A stretch of 64,000 bases of DNA from an uncultured Prevotellaceae bacterium (GTDB taxonomy: Bacteria; Bacteroidota; Bacteroidia; Bacteroidales; Bacteroidaceae): the NCBI GenBank assembly GCA_902771155.1, contig CACXVS010000001.1, positions 62,001 through 126,000 of the forward strand. Direction: 5' to 3'. Position numbers and translations under genes: made by a program. Of the stretch, positions 8,694-22,165 are shown one piece after another; the first letter of the stretch is position 1; every line of letters starts with the position of its first letter. The notes under the pieces are model-generated. The model saw only the letters and a program-made list of their open reading frames with translations, was not told the DNA's origin and ran no database searches.

Positions 8694-10625
8694 TTATTGT
8701 TTATAGAGGAGACCGTCGGACTGACGGAGGTATTCCTCTTTAAGGAGATATTCGAGTGCGGCATCTAGTTCTGCGGTAGGCAGCTGGATGCCGCACAAGT
8801 CTGTTACAGGGTGAGCGGCACCATCGTCGAACAGTTCAAGAATCTTGATCATGGCCTCATTGAGTCGAGGCTCTGACACCAAACCTTGCTTGCGATGACT
8901 CAGGCAGACATCGCACTGACCACAGTCGTGATCGTTCTCCTCGCCGAAATAGCGGAGCAACTGACGACTCCGACAGACGTTGTCGTTGGTGGCATAGCCG
9001 ATCATCGCATAGATACGCTGTTGGAACTGATCCTTGCGGGCCTCGTAGATGGCAGGAGGCAACTGCACGTGTTCCATGTCCTCGCGCCGCTGGGTATAGC
9101 GCACGTAGGGTGTCTTCTTCTGCGGGATGAAGTGCAGGATATGTCGCTCACTCAGACCTTTCAGCGTCAGATAGATCTGATGGGGCTGAAGGGCTGTCTG
9201 CTGGGCAATGAAGCTCTCGTCGATATAGTTGTAGTCGGTGAAGAGTCCACCGTAGTTACGCAACAGGGCCGTGATGACCTTCTCCTCGTTGGGTGAGGTG
9301 TTCTCCAGGCGATACAAGTCGTTGCGGGTGATGGTAAACATCACACGGGCCTGATTGTCCTGTTCCTCGGTATATTCGATATAACCGGCCCGGTTCAGGA
9401 TCTTCAGTGCGGAATCCACCTGGATGGGGAAGTGGCGGAAGGCATGACAGAACTTGTCGATATTAAACTCGAAGGTGTGGTTATAGCCCGATCCGATACC
9501 CACCTGATAGAAATAGGCCAGGTGCTCATAGACCAGACGGATATAATCTTTCTCGGGGAAGGTGTCGGCAATGCGCTTCTCCAGTTTCCTTTGGTCGGCT
9601 TTGTTGTAGAGCAGCACGGCATAGGCTTTATGACCATCGCGCCCGGCACGTCCTGCCTCCTGGAAGTAGGCCTCAATGCTGTCGGGACAGTCGATATGGA
9701 CCACCAGTCGTACATCGGGCTTGTCGATACCCATACCAAAGGCATTGGTGGCCACCATCACACGGACCTCGTCTTGTTGCCAGGCCTGCTGGCGCTGGTC
9801 TTTCACTGCTGCATCGAGTCCGGCATGATAGAACGTAGCTGGGATACCAGCCTCCGTCAGCAGTTCGGCAAACTCCTTGGTACGCCTCCGACTGCGGGCA
9901 TAGACAATAGCCGGTCCTTTCAGACTGTTGAGGATATGGATGAGCTGTTCGCGCTTGTCTTCTGCCTGGCGCACCACATAAGCCAGGTTCTTGCGCTCAA
10001 AACTCATGCGAAAGACGTGGAATGATGAGTGTTGAGGGGTGGCAGGTGAGAGTTTCTGCTGGATATCCTCAACAACTTGGGGTGTGGCTGTGGCGGTGAG
10101 TGCCAGGACAGGGGCGTGGGGCACCAACTTGCGTATCTTGGCTATCTCGAGGTAGGAGGGACGGAAGTCATAGCCCCACTGTGAGATGCAATGGGCTTCA
10201 TCGACCGTGATGAAGCTGACATGCATATGACGGAGTTTGGTCTGGAACAGTTCCGACGACAGTCGCTCGGGGGAGACATATAGGATCCTGATGTCGCCAA
10301 AGATGCAGTTCTCGAGGGTAATGATGATTTCCTCGCGCGTCAGTCCGGAATAGATGGCAGCAGCACGGACACCCCTGCGGCGCAGGTTGTCCACCTGGTC
10401 CTTCATCAGGGCAATAAGGGGGGTGATGACGATGCACGTGCCTTCCTGGGCCAGGGCGGGCACCTGAAAGGTAATGGACTTGCCACCGCCCGTAGGCATC
10501 AGACCCAGTGTGTCGTGACCACTACCTATGGACTCGATGATCTCCCGCTGAATACCACGGAAGTCATCGTAGCCCCAGTATTTTTTTAGAATTTGTTGAT
10601 AGTTGATAGAGTTATGATTACTCAT
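8694..10625 (-). CDS. recQ: ATP-dependent DNA helicase RecQ
   Basis: RecQ unwinds DNA 3' to 5' in recombination and repair. The 643-residue protein shows Walker A (PTGGGKS, residues 44-50), a DEAH box near residue 140, ALTATATP, the helicase C domain with GMGIDKPDVR and QEAGRAGRDG, and the RecQ zinc site (CRSRQLL then CGQCDVC). The C-terminal winged-helix part is followed by a short tail and no HRDC domain is evident. The start at 10625 is chosen because the helicase homology begins there and because it overlaps recJ by only 8 bases (GATGAGTAA); a longer frame to 10904 would run inside recJ and encodes low-complexity Ser/Arg sequence. It is the second gene of a recJ-recQ operon and converges on the PurF-like gene with a 12-base gap. 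Confidence 0.94.
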   Translation of the reverse strand: MSNHNSINYQQILKKYWGYDDFRGIQREIIESIGSGHDTLGLMPTGGGKSITFQVPALAQEGTCIVITPLIALMKDQVDNLRRRGVRAAAIYSGLTREEIIITLENCIFGDIRILYVSPERLSSELFQTKLRHMHVSFITVDEAHCISQWGYDFRPSYLEIAKIRKLVPHAPVLALTATATPQVVEDIQQKLSPATPQHSSFHVFRMSFERKNLAYVVRQAEDKREQLIHILNSLKGPAIVYARSRRRTKEFAELLTEAGIPATFYHAGLDAAVKDQRQQAWQQDEVRVMVATNAFGMGIDKPDVRLVVHIDCPDSIEAYFQEAGRAGRDGHKAYAVLLYNKADQRKLEKRIADTFPEKDYIRLVYEHLAYFYQVGIGSGYNHTFEFNIDKFCHAFRHFPIQVDSALKILNRAGYIEYTEEQDNQARVMFTITRNDLYRLENTSPNEEKVITALLRNYGGLFTDYNYIDESFIAQQTALQPHQIYLTLKGLSERHILHFIPQKKTPYVRYTQRREDMEHVQLPPAIYEARKDQFQQRIYAMIGYATNDNVCRSRQLLRYFGEENDHDCGQCDVCLSHRKQGLVSEPRLNEAMIKILELFDDGAAHPVTDLCGIQLPTAELDAALEYLLKEEYLRQSDGLLYKQ

Positions 10626-12339
10626 CACTGGGTTTGATGTCTTCGATCTGAAGTTGTACCTCGCTGCGCTTGTAAATATTGTCCTCGATGGTATAGACGA
10701 TATCGAACGAACGCTTCGACTTGATATAACGGGCCGACTCGCTCTGTCCGAAGGCAATACCATTGAGCACGTTGCTCGACTTGGAATCGACAAGTTCCAG
10801 TTTGATATGCTCCTGCTGACGACCCACCACCTTCGAGGTACCGTAGTCATAGACATTACGTGTGCAGAAAAGCGGTTTGGGATTGTCGGGACCGTGAGGC
10901 GCAAACTTCTTCAGGTCGTTGTGCAACTTCTTGGTGACATCCTTGAAGTCGATGACCGCATTGATGTCGAGTGTTGCCTCTGTCTGCTCTGGCAGGATAT
11001 GTTCCATGACATATTTCTGGAACCTGCGACGGAACTCAGGGATATTCTCGATCTTCAGGGAGAGGCCCACTGCATAAGTGTGACCACCGAAGTTCTCGAG
11101 CAGGTCGCGACAACTCTTGATGGCGTCATAGACATCATAGCCGGCCACACTACGGGCCGAACCTGTGGCAATGCCATTGAACTTCGTGAGTACCACCGTA
11201 GGACGGTAGTAGAGTTCAGTCAGACGCGACGCGACAATGCCGATAACACCTTTCTTCCAGTTCTCGTCGTAGAGTACGATGCTGGCGTGGTGCTTCTGAC
11301 TCTCGAGCTTCTCCACAATCTGGTTGGCCTCTTCCGTCATCTGCTTATCCACATCCTTGCGCTGCTCGTTGTACTCATTGATATGGTTGGCCTCGGCCAG
11401 TGCCTTGTCGAAGTCGCGCTCCACAAGCAGATCGACAGCCTCAGTACCATTCTGCATACGTCCGGAGGCATTGATGCGCGGACCGATCTTGAACACGATG
11501 TCGCTCATGGTGATCTCACGGCCTGTCAGACCGCAGATCTCGATGATGGACTTCAGACCGACAGAGGGTGTGGTGTTGAGCTGCTTCAGACCGTGGAAGG
11601 CCAGGATGCGGTTCTCGCCCATGATGGGTACGATATCGGCCGCAATACTCACTGCACAGAAGTCGAGTAGGGGAATGAGCCGCGAGAAAGGTATGCCGTT
11701 GTTCTTGGCGAAGGCCTGCATATACTTGAAACCCACACCGCATCCACAGAGATGCTTGAAGGGGTAAGTAGAGTCTTCGCGCTTGGGATTGAGAACGGCC
11801 ACTGCAGGGGGCAGTTCCTCATCGGGCACGTGATGGTCGCACACAATGAAATCGATGCCCAGAGACTTGGCGTAGGCAATCTCATCGATGGCCTTCACAC
11901 CACAGTCGAGCACGATAATCAGTTTAATACCTTTTTCCGCTGCATAGTCTAATGCCTTCAAACTGATACCATATCCCTCCTCATAACGGTCGGGGATATA
12001 ATACTCAATGTTTGAGTAGAACTGCTGCAGAAACTTATACACCAAAGCTACCGCCGTACATCCATCGACATCGTAGTCGCCGTAGATCATGATGCGCTCT
12101 TTGCGCCCCATAGCATCATTCAGCCTGTCAACTGCCAAGTCCATGTCATTCATCAGGAACGGATCTATCAGTTCATTTAGCATCGGACGGAAGAAACGCT
12201 TCGCTGCGCTCTCCGTTTTGATGCCACGCTGAATGAGCAGGTCGGCGAGGATCGGACTCATACCGATCTTCTCTCCCAGCTCCTTAGCTGCCGTCTGTCG
12301 TTCTGATGTAGGTGGTTCGTAATTCCATTTGAAATGCAT
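10618..12339 (-). CDS. recJ: single-stranded-DNA-specific exonuclease RecJ
   Basis: RecJ degrades single-stranded DNA 5' to 3' in RecF-pathway recombination and mismatch repair, the natural partner of RecQ. The 573-residue length is usual. The DHH-family metal motifs are present: DYDVDGCTA (near residue 86), LDCGVKAIDE, and CDHHVPDEE (near residue 168). A DHHA1 domain follows with the GGH motif (NFGGHTYAVG), and then a C-terminal OB-like domain. The gene is first in the operon; its last codons overlap the recQ start, so the two are probably translationally coupled. Its promoter box lies 67 bases upstream, on the far side of the spacer from the C1 peptidase terminator. Confidence 0.96.
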   Translation of the reverse strand: MHFKWNYEPPTSERQTAAKELGEKIGMSPILADLLIQRGIKTESAAKRFFRPMLNELIDPFLMNDMDLAVDRLNDAMGRKERIMIYGDYDVDGCTAVALVYKFLQQFYSNIEYYIPDRYEEGYGISLKALDYAAEKGIKLIIVLDCGVKAIDEIAYAKSLGIDFIVCDHHVPDEELPPAVAVLNPKREDSTYPFKHLCGCGVGFKYMQAFAKNNGIPFSRLIPLLDFCAVSIAADIVPIMGENRILAFHGLKQLNTTPSVGLKSIIEICGLTGREITMSDIVFKIGPRINASGRMQNGTEAVDLLVERDFDKALAEANHINEYNEQRKDVDKQMTEEANQIVEKLESQKHHASIVLYDENWKKGVIGIVASRLTELYYRPTVVLTKFNGIATGSARSVAGYDVYDAIKSCRDLLENFGGHTYAVGLSLKIENIPEFRRRFQKYVMEHILPEQTEATLDINAVIDFKDVTKKLHNDLKKFAPHGPDNPKPLFCTRNVYDYGTSKVVGRQQEHIKLELVDSKSSNVLNGIAFGQSESARYIKSKRSFDIVYTIEDNIYKRSEVQLQIEDIKPSDE

Positions 12340-12405
12340 TTAATATTTTATTTTTTATTCTTGTCGCTTTGGTAGTAATAAAGCCCATTAAGGCAATATA
12401 GCGCC

Positions 12406-12413
12406 CAAAGGTA
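12406..12413 (-). promoter_or_regulatory. recJ-recQ promoter -7 box
   Basis: Read on the minus strand the box is TACCTTTG, an exact match to TAnnTTTG, 66 bases before the recJ start codon. Confidence 0.7.
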
Positions 12414-12430
12414 AGCATAAAAAATGAAAT

Positions 12431-12470
12431 AACGGCATAATCTGCCGAAAATTTAACAGATTATGCCGTT
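12431..12470 (-). terminator. terminator after the C1 peptidase gene
   Basis: AACGGCATAATCTG (12431-12444) and CAGATTATGCCGTT (12457-12470) form a perfect 14-bp stem with a 12-base loop. T-rich sequence lies on both sides, so it can work in either direction; by position it ends the pepP-C1 peptidase operon just upstream of the recJ promoter. Confidence 0.8.
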
Positions 12471-12491
12471 TTTTACCTATTTTATAGGATA

Positions 12492-13697
12492 TCAGATGCC
12501 GAGTTTTTTACGAATCTCGGCGGGGATGGCGTTCTTGTTGATGAGGAAGTCCATGGTGTTGGCGGCGATGAAGGCCTTGGTCATATACCAGGTGCCCTTG
12601 TATTCGCCGGTCTCACCCCAAGAGTTCTTCACCATGTAATATTCCTTACCGTTCTGATCCTTTGCCACACCGTAGATCTGCATGCCGTGGTCGTCGGTAA
12701 GTTCCCAGTTGTCGAAGCGCTCCTGACGTAACTCCTGGGTGGGAACAATCTCGGGAACGGTGCAACCGAGGGAGTCGATGAGGTTGCGCTTCTTCTCGGC
12801 CGTCAGCTTGAGCCAGCGCGCCATGTCGCTGCCACCGAGCCCCTGAGCAGCCTTGGCATCGATGGCGTAAGCCAGACCCTGACGGGTAAAACCATCTTCC
12901 GAAACATCACCGCCCCATGCTACGGTATAACCATTCTCTACGGCATAGTCGATGACCTGCATCATCTCGTCCATCGGCAGGTTGTATGAGAGCGGGAAGC
13001 GCCAGTTGTCTTGTACCTCTACTGCAAAAGCACTGTAGAAAGGATGGTGGGTATAACTGGTGATGCTCACATAGTCGTCGAGGTTGATACCCAATGAAGC
13101 CATGAACGACTTCGGGGTATATTCCTTGCCCTGGTAGGTGAACTTCTCGGGGCATTTGCCAAGGTAAGCGTCGAGGATACCCTGCAGACCAACCTTCCAC
13201 TGGTTGGAGATCTTCTTGGCACTGCTCTTGGAGATAGCGGCTACATAGGGCTCCAACAGGCTGAAGAACTCGTTGAAGTTGTTCAGTGAGTCACCATAGA
13301 GTGAGCCGGGGAAAGGCATGGCATCTTCGGGACAGATACCGTGCGTCTTCAGTGTATGGAGTACGTCCTCGGAAGAACCGCCCTGGGCAAACTGGCAGTC
13401 ACCATGGTAGCGTACCACCTGAACAGCGCGCTCGAGATAGGTCTTGTTGGCCACGAACGATTCGCAGAGGTCGTAGGTCTTGCCTGTTGCCTTCAGTATC
13501 TCGGCCTCGAAGAACGAGAGGGTGGAGTAGTCCCAGCACGTACCCGAACGGTTCTGGTCCTTCATACTGGTGATGGGGATTTCCTTGATCACGGTAAAGA
13601 CGGGTTTGTTAGCGTCTTTGGCAGCCTCTTTTTTCTTAGCGGCCGATGCACTGAGGGCCATCAGGGCCATGAGTGCGAAAGTTAGAATTTTCTTCAT
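12492..13697 (-). CDS. secreted C1-family cysteine peptidase (bleomycin hydrolase/PepC-like)
   Basis: The 401-residue protein has a Sec signal peptide (MKKILTFALMALMALSASAA) and a papain-like peptidase domain of the bleomycin hydrolase/aminopeptidase C type. The catalytic set is visible: oxyanion Gln and nucleophile Cys in DQNRSGTCWDYSTLSFFEAE (near residue 50), His in DDHGMQIYGV, and Asn in VKNSWGETG near residue 360. The signal peptide sets it apart from cytoplasmic PepC and suggests action in the periplasm or outside. It lies 34 bases after the Xaa-Pro aminopeptidase gene on the same strand, an arrangement that suits shared peptide breakdown, and ends in a strong hairpin terminator. Confidence 0.88.
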   Translation of the reverse strand: MKKILTFALMALMALSASAAKKKEAAKDANKPVFTVIKEIPITSMKDQNRSGTCWDYSTLSFFEAEILKATGKTYDLCESFVANKTYLERAVQVVRYHGDCQFAQGGSSEDVLHTLKTHGICPEDAMPFPGSLYGDSLNNFNEFFSLLEPYVAAISKSSAKKISNQWKVGLQGILDAYLGKCPEKFTYQGKEYTPKSFMASLGINLDDYVSITSYTHHPFYSAFAVEVQDNWRFPLSYNLPMDEMMQVIDYAVENGYTVAWGGDVSEDGFTRQGLAYAIDAKAAQGLGGSDMARWLKLTAEKKRNLIDSLGCTVPEIVPTQELRQERFDNWELTDDHGMQIYGVAKDQNGKEYYMVKNSWGETGEYKGTWYMTKAFIAANTMDFLINKNAIPAEIRKKLGI

Positions 13698-13731
13698 TTT
13701 GTTATAATGTTAAGTGATTAGTGCTAAGTGA

Positions 13732-15126
13732 TTATTGGGCATTGTCGGCCATGAAGGCTTCGAGTTCCTTGGGGTGATAGGGGATGCGCTGCTTGCCGAG
13801 GAAACGACAACCGTCCTTCGTAATCAGGATGTCGTCCTCGATGCGGATACCTCCGAAGTCCTTATAGGTCTCGAGTCTATCGAAGTTCAAGAACTCCTTA
13901 CAATGACCACTGGCTTTCCAATCGTCGATCAGGGCGGGAATGAAATAGATGCCGGGTTCATCGGTTACCACAAAACCCTCTTCCAGGCGACGACCCATAC
14001 GCAGGCAATTGGTTCCAAACTGTTCGAGGTTCGGACGTGTCTCGTTGTCGAAACCCACGTAGATCTGTCCAAGACCTTCCATATCGTGTACGTCCATGCC
14101 CATCATATGACCGAGGCCGTGAGGCAGGAACATGGCGTGAGCACCTGCAGCAACAGCGGCGTCAGTATCGCCCTTCATCAGTCCGAGTTCCTTCAGGCGC
14201 TCTGTCATCAGACGACAGACGGCAAAATGGACATCGGCATATTTCACTCCGGGCTTAGCCACCTCGAGAACATAGTCGTGGCAGGCCTCCACGATCGAAT
14301 AGATCTCCAACTGACGCTGGGAGAACGTACCAGAGACAGGCATCGTACGGGTGTTATCGGAGCAATAGTCGTCGAGTTCGCAACCAGCATCACAAAGGGC
14401 CAGGCGCCCTGCTTCGAGTTTGGCATCAGAAGGACCGCCGTGCATAATCTCACCATGCTGGGTGAAGATGGTGGCAAAGCTGACGCCCTGGGCCAGACTG
14501 CGCGCCACACCATCCACCTGTCCGCCAATGAAGCGCTCGGTGATGCCCGGACGGATCAGCAGCTGGGCGGTGGTATGCATGGCATAGCCTACATCACAGG
14601 CACGCTCAATGGCCTCAATCTCCTGTGGTTCTTTTGTTGAACGCATCTTTACAACTGCCTGAATCAGAGCGAGTGATGCTTTCCCCTTCTGTTCGTTAGG
14701 ATGGATGCCTAACAGATCCATGATCTGGATCTTTGTATCGAAACGATAGGGGGGCAGGAAGTGGATGTCTGATGTCAGATGTTTGATGTAAGATGACAGT
14801 TCTTTCATCGGAGCCGTCTTCGTAATACCCACCTCTGCGGCCAAGTCAGCCACACTGGGCGTGAAGCCCATCCATACAATATCTTCCACGTCGATATCAT
14901 CGCCAAAGAGAATTTCCTCATCGTTGTCGATATCCATCAGACCCACGAGACCGTCACGATGCTGACCGAAGTAATAGAGGAACGAAGAGTCCTGACGCAT
15001 CGGCGAATAGGCATTGGCCGGATAGTTGGCTGGGGATTCGTTGTTGCCGAAGAACAGAATAACGCCGTTGCCAACGAGTTTCTTTAACTCCTGGCGGCGC
15101 CTGATATAAGTTTCTTTGCTAAACAT
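13732..15126 (-). CDS. pepP: Xaa-Pro aminopeptidase (peptidase M24B)
   Basis: This enzyme removes N-terminal residues that precede proline, using a two-metal site. The 464-residue protein has the N-terminal aminopeptidase-P domain (residues 1-150) and a C-terminal pita-bread domain. The five metal ligands can be followed: the two Asp in LCDAGCELDDYCSDNTRT, His in LPHGLGHMMGMDVHD, Glu in TDEPGIYFIP, and Glu in GIRIEDDILIT. No signal peptide is present, so the enzyme is cytoplasmic. It is the first gene of an operon with the secreted C1 peptidase and is transcribed from a minus-strand box 38 bases upstream, divergent to trpS. Confidence 0.93.
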   Translation of the reverse strand: MFSKETYIRRRQELKKLVGNGVILFFGNNESPANYPANAYSPMRQDSSFLYYFGQHRDGLVGLMDIDNDEEILFGDDIDVEDIVWMGFTPSVADLAAEVGITKTAPMKELSSYIKHLTSDIHFLPPYRFDTKIQIMDLLGIHPNEQKGKASLALIQAVVKMRSTKEPQEIEAIERACDVGYAMHTTAQLLIRPGITERFIGGQVDGVARSLAQGVSFATIFTQHGEIMHGGPSDAKLEAGRLALCDAGCELDDYCSDNTRTMPVSGTFSQRQLEIYSIVEACHDYVLEVAKPGVKYADVHFAVCRLMTERLKELGLMKGDTDAAVAAGAHAMFLPHGLGHMMGMDVHDMEGLGQIYVGFDNETRPNLEQFGTNCLRMGRRLEEGFVVTDEPGIYFIPALIDDWKASGHCKEFLNFDRLETYKDFGGIRIEDDILITKDGCRFLGKQRIPYHPKELEAFMADNAQ

Positions 15127-15163
15127 GAATGGTAGTCTGCTTTATAATTATTCAATTTCTTTG

Positions 15164-15221
15164 CAAAGATACACATTTTTTATTAAATAGCATGTCCTTT
15201 GTAGTTTTTTTAGTATCTTTG
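15164..15221. promoter_or_regulatory. divergent promoters, pepP operon and trpS
   Basis: TATCTTTG occurs on the minus strand at 15164-15171, facing pepP, and on the plus strand at 15214-15221, facing trpS. Identical boxes on opposite strands flank an AT-rich centre. Confidence 0.78.
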
Positions 15222-15236
15222 CACCCGATTTAATAA

Positions 15237-16337
<1,101 letters not shown>

Positions 16338-16351
16338 TTTTATATAATATC

Positions 16352-16442
16352 AACACAGAGATACAAAGGTACAGAGACTGGAGACAATTGAAGATTGACA
16401 ATTGAAAATTAAAAAAACTCTGTATCTTTGTATCTCTGTGTT
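16352..16442. terminator. long inverted repeat between convergent trpS and trmD
   Basis: The arms at 16352-16376 and 16418-16442 match 24 of 25 bases; they are built of AACACAGAGATACAAAGG and its complement, around a 41-base spacer containing GACAATTGAA repeats. It probably ends transcription from both sides. The right arm contains a TATCTTTG match on the plus strand, most likely incidental. Confidence 0.65.
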
Positions 16443-16451
16443 TTAATTTAT

Positions 16452-17132
16452 CTATTCTTTTTCGAGAAGGTCAGGACGGAGGCGGCGGGTGCGCTCCATG
16501 GCCTGTTCCAGTTCCCAATCACGAATCTTGGCCTCGTTGCCACTGAGCAGGATGTCGGGAACCTTCCATCCTTTGTAGTCGGCAGGACGTGTATAGATGG
16601 GCGCAGCCAGGATGTCGTCCTGGAAACAGTCGGAGAGAGCACTCTGTTCATCACCAATCACACCAGGCACCACGCGTACCACGGCATCAGCAATCATCGC
16701 TGCCACCAGTTCGCCACCAGTCAGCACAAAATCGCCGATAGATATCTCACGGGTAATCAGATGATCGCGTATGCGCTGGTCGATACCTTTATAATGACCT
16801 GCAAGGATAATCAGGTTACCCTTCAGCGAGAGTTCGTTGGCGATATGCTGGTCGAAGCGTTCACCATCAGGCGAGGTGAAGATCACCTCGTCGTAGTCGC
16901 GTTCTGCTTTCAGCGCTGAAATACAACGGTCGATGGGTTCGCACTGTATCACCATACCGGCACTACCGCCATAGGGATAGTCATCTACACGTCGCCACTT
17001 GTCGAGCGTATAGTCGCGCAGGTTGTGCAGGCGGATCTCTGCCAGCCCTTTCTTTTCTGCCCGTGCCAGAATACTCTCATGCACAAAGCCTTCGAGCATC
17101 TCAGGCAATACGGTAATAATATCTATTCTCAT
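16452..17132 (-). CDS. trmD: tRNA (guanine(37)-N1)-methyltransferase
   Basis: TrmD methylates G37 beside the anticodon using SAM, which protects the reading frame. The 226-residue SPOUT-family protein has the trefoil-knot SAM site: the [13 protein letters not shown] segment near residue 110 and the conserved [16 protein letters not shown] near residue 130, followed by [14 protein letters not shown]. The start [12 protein letters not shown] is typical. The usual bacterial neighbours (rpsP, rimM, rplS) are absent. Instead it follows the patatin gene, overlapping it by 4 bases (ATGA), so the two are coupled. It converges with trpS. Confidence 0.96.
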   Translation of the reverse strand: MRIDIITVLPEMLEGFVHESILARAEKKGLAEIRLHNLRDYTLDKWRRVDDYPYGGSAGMVIQCEPIDRCISALKAERDYDEVIFTSPDGERFDQHIANELSLKGNLIILAGHYKGIDQRIRDHLITREISIGDFVLTGGELVAAMIADAVVRVVPGVIGDEQSALSDCFQDDILAAPIYTRPADYKGWKVPDILLSGNEAKIRDWELEQAMERTRRLRPDLLEKE

Positions 17133-17974
17133 TCGTAATATGCTTTGATTTCATGAATTCTCTTTTTTCCCAACTCACGCCCCATATCATACACCAGCCG
17201 CATCTGGTCAGGGTCATGGGAGATATGTCCGATGGGGATCTTTTCTTCTGGACGAATCACCAGGCAACGCCCTTCTTTCTCTGCCTGACGTACATATTCG
17301 AGTTCGCGATTGTACATCAGGTGGCGCGTGTCCATGGCCTTTATCATCTCGGGATATTTACGTAGGGCCACTCGCATCAGGGGCATCAGTCGGTTGTGCT
17401 CCTTCTGATAGCCGTCGGGCTGAGTTAAGATCACCACGTTACGCTCATACCCCATCTTCTCGAAATGCTCCAAAGGAATAGAGTCGGCCACCCCGCCATC
17501 GAGCAGTTTCATACCCTCCAGTTCAACCACTTTCGAAGCCAGTGGCATAGAGGCTGAGGCACGAATCCACTCATAGGTGTCGTAGTTGGCCTGAGTAAGC
17601 GACCGATAGACGGGGTTTCCTGTCAGCACATCGGTACATACCACCACAAACTCCATCGGATTGTTCTCGAAAGCCTCATCGTCGAAGATGTCGTATTGTT
17701 TGGGCACGATGTGATAGCCAAACTGGGCATTGAAGTAGTCGCCTGTCGTCAATAACGACCTGATGCCACTGTAACGGGGATCCTTGGCGAAGCGCATGTT
17801 ATAGCGGATGGCCCGACCAATCTGGCGCGACTTGTAATTACATCCGAAGGCGGCACCTGCAGAGACTCCGATGATGCCATCGGGTTCAACGCCAGCCTCC
17901 ATCATCACGTCGATGATACCGGCTGTGTAAAGGCCACGCATGGCTCCTCCTTCGAGTACTAATCCCTTTTTCAT
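17129..17974 (-). CDS. patatin-like phospholipase family protein
   Basis: The 281-residue protein is a patatin-type serine acyl hydrolase like E. coli YjjU. The oxyanion-hole glycines appear as [12 protein letters not shown] at residues 8-19, the nucleophile elbow as GVSAG near residue 39, and the catalytic Asp as [11 protein letters not shown] near residue 158. No signal peptide or membrane helix is seen, so it is probably cytoplasmic or peripheral. Substrate is unknown. It is the first gene of an operon with trmD. The -7 box (TACCTTTG on the minus strand, 17980-17987) leaves only five bases before the ATG, which predicts an almost leaderless message. Confidence 0.88.
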   Translation of the reverse strand: MKKGLVLEGGAMRGLYTAGIIDVMMEAGVEPDGIIGVSAGAAFGCNYKSRQIGRAIRYNMRFAKDPRYSGIRSLLTTGDYFNAQFGYHIVPKQYDIFDDEAFENNPMEFVVVCTDVLTGNPVYRSLTQANYDTYEWIRASASMPLASKVVELEGMKLLDGGVADSIPLEHFEKMGYERNVVILTQPDGYQKEHNRLMPLMRVALRKYPEMIKAMDTRHLMYNRELEYVRQAEKEGRCLVIRPEEKIPIGHISHDPDQMRLVYDMGRELGKKRIHEIKAYYE

Positions 17975-17979
17975 GGGGA

Positions 17980-18088
17980 CAAAGGTACAATTTTTTATTA
18001 AGAATTAAAAATTAAAAATTAAGAAATAACAAATATATAGAAAATATTATGGATTATTTGGCTGTTTCGACTATTCTGCGTAATTTTG
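17980..18088. promoter_or_regulatory. divergent promoter region, first copy of a repeated module
   Basis: TACCTTTG faces left at 17980-17987 toward the patatin gene; TAATTTTG faces right at 18081-18088 toward the secreted protein gene. Between them lie ATTAAGAATTA repeats and a stretch (18019-18066) almost identical to 21173-21220 near ligA, including AACAAATATATAGAAAA and TGGATTATTTGGCT. Confidence 0.75.
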
Positions 18089-18095
18089 CACGCTG

Positions 18096-21242
<3,147 letters not shown>

Positions 21243-21250
21243 CAGGCAAA

Positions 21251-22159
21251 ATGATGAATGATATGAATAAGAAACTGCAGGCGCATAGCGCCATCTTCTT
21301 TGCCAACACCATCTTTGGACTCGGTGTTCCTGTTACCAAACTGCTGCTCGATGAGTGGGTAACCCCGATGGGTTATATGGCCTCGCGCTCACTGGGTGCG
21401 TGCATCCTGTTCTGGATCATTGCGGCCTTTATGCCTAAGGAACATGTGGAGAGGCGCGATCTCATCACCATTCTTTTCGGTGGTTTGCTGGGTTTTGTAA
21501 TCTCACAATCGCTTACGGCATGGGCGCTCGACTATACCAGTCCGGTGTATTTCTCGCTTATCGCCACACTTACCCCAGTGGCTGTGATGCTCTGTGCTGC
21601 CCTCACGATAGGAGAGAAGATTACCCCCATGAAATCGCTGGGTGTGCTCCTTGGCATTGCAGGTGCTGTGCTGATGGTGCTGATGAGTCAGTCGTTAGGT
21701 TCTGGCAAGAACGATCTGATCGGTATATCCCTGGCCATCCTCAGCGTATTGACGTGGGCCATATACCTTATTATTACGCGTAAGGTTGCTGAGAAGTATT
21801 CGCCCGTCACGCAGATGAAGTATGTCTTCCTGATATCGACCATTGTCACCGTTCCCATCGCTATCCCTGAGTTACCTGTGAATGCCCTTTACACGTCAGC
21901 ATGGGGATGGGACGGTGTGCTCGAGATGGCCTTTATCGTGATCTGTGCCACAGCCCTCGGCTACTTCCTCATTCCCTTTGCGATGAAGTATCTTCAGGCC
22001 ACAACCGTCTCCATCTACACCAACCTCCAGCCTGTCGTCGCCTCCGTGATTGCCATCATCCTCGGACAGGATATCCTCACCTGGGACAAGCCTGTAGCAG
22101 GAATCCTCGTTCTCCTCAGTGCCTACATCGTCACCGTTGTCACTGCGAAGGAGAAATAA
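21251..22159 (+). CDS. DMT-superfamily (EamA) transporter
   Basis: The protein is an inner-membrane transporter with two EamA repeats and about ten hydrophobic helices, the standard drug/metabolite transporter layout of about 300 residues. The second repeat starts near residue 150 (DLIGISLAILSVLTWAIYLI) after a glycine-rich link. Substrate cannot be told; relatives export amino acids or other small metabolites. The start at 21251 (MMNDMNKKLQ) is preferred over an in-frame ATG at 21203 because the -7 box (21235-21242) lies inside that longer frame. The leader would be about eight bases. It converges on the lysozyme gene with a six-base gap. Confidence 0.85.
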   Translation: MMNDMNKKLQAHSAIFFANTIFGLGVPVTKLLLDEWVTPMGYMASRSLGACILFWIIAAFMPKEHVERRDLITILFGGLLGFVISQSLTAWALDYTSPVYFSLIATLTPVAVMLCAALTIGEKITPMKSLGVLLGIAGAVLMVLMSQSLGSGKNDLIGISLAILSVLTWAIYLIITRKVAEKYSPVTQMKYVFLISTIVTVPIAIPELPVNALYTSAWGWDGVLEMAFIVICATALGYFLIPFAMKYLQATTVSIYTNLQPVVASVIAIILGQDILTWDKPVAGILVLLSAYIVTVVTAKEK

Positions 22160-22165
22160 GAATCG

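Noticed and set aside
10626..10904. N-terminal extension of recQ by 93 codons
   Set aside because: It lies inside recJ in another frame and has low-complexity Ser/Arg sequence; helicase homology begins at 10625.
11639..11670. Long plus-strand frame across recJ (338 codons, from 10654)
   Set aside because: It is a shadow of recJ with leucine- and valine-rich mirror sequence and no recognisable domain.
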